Assembly (NCBI GenBank): GCA_902729315.2
Contig: LR746272.1
Span: 12,345,327 to 12,409,326 of the forward strand
From: Spirodela intermedia
Taxonomy: Eukaryota; Streptophyta; Magnoliopsida; Alismatales; Araceae
DNA: 64,000 nucleotides
Direction: 5' to 3'
In this document: one piece after another, positions 61,931 through 64,000 of the stretch
Layout of the letters: every line of letters starts with the position of its first letter
How positions within the stretch are numbered: the first letter of the stretch is position 1
Made by a program: the position numbers and the translations under genes
The notes under the pieces: generated by a model
Seen by the model: the letters and a program-made list of their open reading frames with translations, nothing else
Database searches by the model: none
Told to the model about the DNA's origin: nothing

Positions 61931-63536
61931 ATGAAGCCAAGATCGAAGAACAGAGGAGGCGAGGTAATGAAGTCGTCTGAGTTTTCGATCAGGATTCGAA
62001 GCAAAGCTTCCACTGGCCGTCCTTCCGTCATTCTATTTTCTTATTATCTGTTGCTCTGGCTGTACCTGCCGGTTATAGGTCTTCTGGCCCAAGATTGTCC
62101 TACGGAAGTGGCTGAACAGGAGTAACCGAGACTCCGACTTTAGCGCCGATGAAAGCGACGCTGACAGCCAGCTCGACTACGAAGGTACTCGGGATAGGAG
62201 CTGGGAGAGATTTATCGGAAGACAGTGAAGAATCATGGGTTCCGAACCCTTCTGAGTTTTTTGTCTTCTGGGTCCGGTGCTAGACGATATAAGCCTTTTG
62301 TTTCCATCTGTTGTTGTTCCCAGAGATGTGCGGGTGGGAGCGTGCATTGCATAACGAAGAGACCGGGTTCGTCAGGCAACCGACGGGGATAAACGGTATC
62401 ATCTCTTTCGATTGTTGAATTGTCTTCGAATTGGTTCAACTGGTTTCTTCTGTTTTAGCAACGCCCTCAGCGTCATTCCGAGGGATGAGAGTCGCTCACT
62501 TGTTCCTTAAATCTATTACCGCGAGGTCGAAAGTTGGGATCCGAGTTGGGTAAAAATTGTTTTTTTTTTAATTTTTTTCTGAGCAGACATACGTGACAGT
62601 ACGCATTTTTCTACTTTTAATCGTCTGCTGGGTTCTATCCGTAGGCAAGGCAGATGATAGTCGCTTATACCTGACATATGTAGTGCTTCTTTGCAATGTC
62701 ATTTTGAGGGGGAATTTGGCCGAGGCTTCAAGGAGGGAATCACAAATGGCTTGGGCGTCTAACTACGATTTTTTTTTATGTTTTAGCTATAATCAAATTA
62801 GTACTACCATGAACCGACCAGGGCAAGGATTCCATCTTTTGTGAATTTTCGGAAGTGTAATTCAGAGCCTCCCGATGACCTCTAAACAACGTAGAAAATT
62901 GTGGATTGGCAGATTGCTTGAATAATGATTCATAAAAAGAGATAACCATGCTCAAAATCACGAATGCCCCCAGCAGTGGTTGAGAGCCACGAATCATGAT
63001 TACTCTAAGTCCTACAACAAAATTGATGTCAACCCTATGATACTTTCCTAAACTGATCTGTTTGCTATAACCATGTCCGGGATATCAGAATATAGCTTAA
63101 CTCGAATGTTCTTACGAGTATGATTTACTGTTCCATTTTTCCTTCTCTTGTACGATATATGCTAATCTGTGGCTCTAATATGCAGAAAATGTTCCTACAT
63201 TACGGAGGCGAAAATCAGAGACTCTTCGTGCTCAGTATATAAATACCAAAGAACTAAGGCTAGTCCATTAGTCTGCTAATACTTAAAAGAGTTTTGATTC
63301 ATTTTAATCTTCAATACTTGATTCTTCTCTCATCTTTTGATATTCATCGCCAGCCTTTATGCCCTACCGATGACTTTCTTGAACGTGAAGTTATCTTCTC
63401 CCTGACATCTTCAGTACATCATGATTTGCAGGGTTTGTGTTGGGACATGGAATGTCGGAGGGAAACTTCCATCTGAGGACCTTGACATTAAAGAGTGGTT
63501 AAATATGGAGGAACCTGCTGATATATATGTGCTTGG
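61931..63536 (+). CDS. IP5P: Type I inositol-polyphosphate 5-phosphatase, first five exons (partial, continues past window)
   Basis: The exons I can splice in frame are 61931-61963, 62079-62184, 62324-62395, 63186-63258 and 63432-63536. Exons 1-2 give MKPRSKNRGGE|VFWPKIV then LRKWLNRSNRDSDFSADES, the characteristic plant 5PTase N-terminus. Exon 4 gives PTLRRRKSETLRAQYINTKE, and exon 5 opens the catalytic domain with RVCVGTWNVGGKLP and MEEPADIYVLG. Exon 3 is supported mainly by matching phases on both sides. The enzyme removes the 5-phosphate from soluble inositol phosphates and/or phosphoinositides, affecting Ca2+/ABA signalling and vein patterning in Arabidopsis relatives. An acceptor-like TTTTCTTTTCAG at 61890-61901 suggests a 5'-UTR intron. 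The rest of the catalytic domain lies beyond the right edge. Confidence 0.9.
63259..63431 (+). other. GC-AG intron of the 5-phosphatase gene
   Basis: The donor is CTAAG|GCTAGT and the acceptor ATTTGCAG|GG. Reading frame and the conserved junction peptide KELR|VCVGTWN require this junction. The nearest GT (63263) would give the wrong frame. Confidence 0.75.
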
Positions 63537-64000
63537 GTAATAACTATGAAAAGAGATATACTTGAGAAACCTCCTAATTACTTCTCTTAACTATACTTCT
63601 ATATTATGACGCTCTCACATGTATCTATTTGAAGTTTTTAAGGCTGGTAAATTGATTTTGATGAATAAATAATTCCAATTATCTTAGTATTTTTTGTAGA
63701 TCTTGAGGATAGGTTTAGGTGAATAAATGAAGATTTCATAAAACAATATTCTCCAAAAAGGAAATCAATTAGATAAAAGTAGACTCATCAAGGGTATCAG
63801 GTAAGATTTATAGAAAAAATGAACCTTTGTATGGGCAGAAATCTAATGCTGAATGTAGAAAATGAGTGCTTATGTAAATATTATGCCACTTTAATTGAGT
63901 CATGTTATTAAGCTTCAAATGAAGTATCCAATCATGTTGTAAATGTACTCTTCCTTCAAGATTCCTACTGAATTTTGTTTGTTGGGTTTGAGCAAGCTTG
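63537..64000 (+). other. Start of the next 5-phosphatase intron
   Basis: Donor CTTGG|GTAATA at 63537. The remaining AT-rich sequence to the window edge contains no stretch resembling the next conserved segment of the catalytic domain. Confidence 0.75.

Overview
This window is nuclear DNA of a flowering plant, most likely a monocot. The evidence is GC-rich, almost intron-free genes set in AT-rich retrotransposon debris, plus gene families found only in land plants (CYP96 P450s, violaxanthin de-epoxidase-related proteins, a plant-type inositol-polyphosphate 5-phosphatase). The species cannot be fixed from the sequence alone. There are no bacterial-style operons, CRISPR arrays or recognisable RNA genes.

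Layout. 1-470 is one arm of a diverged inverted duplication whose other arm is at about 20990-21473. 480-15600 is mostly AT-rich transposon debris. It holds a decayed minus-strand Ty1/copia element (about 4190-6300), a truncated LTR fragment (6285-7255), a GC-rich island with a 30-bp minisatellite (about 10455-10895) and a solo LTR (11814-13548). 15716-25116 carries two intact minus-strand CYP96-type P450 genes. The 6.3 kb between them contains diverged duplicated spacer and very long CT/GA microsatellites. 25120-29160 has a 160-bp tandem duplication and no recognisable gene. 29159-29695 is a copia RNase H remnant. 30953-31812 is a minus-strand, internally deleted solo LTR with a perfect 5-bp target-site duplication. 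33099 to about 45130 is a large, dead Ty3/gypsy element of Athila-like organisation (5' LTR, primer-binding site, gag, protease, RT, RNase H, integrase, polypurine tract, 3' LTR). It is interrupted by a roughly 0.97 kb insertion and by a younger solo LTR (40579-42338, perfect 5-bp target-site duplication).

The gene-rich right end (46080-64000) is a segmental tandem array of violaxanthin de-epoxidase-related (VDR) genes. Copy 1 (47465-49496) has two frameshifts and is truncated. Copy 2 (51526-53919) is intact, with two exons. Copy 3 (55113-57505) is nearly identical to copy 2 over exon 2 but has a one-base frameshift. A fourth copy survives only as a C-terminal fragment (about 59225-59600), followed by a VDR-type upstream block with no VDR exon 1 behind it. 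A broken CYP96 fragment (about 57985-58520) lies inside the array in the opposite orientation to the intact P450 genes. The window ends in the first five exons of an inositol-polyphosphate 5-phosphatase gene (61931 onward), one of whose introns has a GC donor.

The functional genes do not form one obvious pathway. CYP96 enzymes oxidise alkanes or fatty acids, or in some lineages alkaloids, at the ER. VDR proteins are predicted plastid lipocalin-like relatives of violaxanthin de-epoxidase. The 5-phosphatase acts on inositol phosphates or phosphoinositides. I found no convincing new biological system. The most informative signals are the birth-and-decay history of the VDR array (including an apparent gene-conversion tract), the layered LTR insertions that can be ordered in time, and the GC-AG intron.
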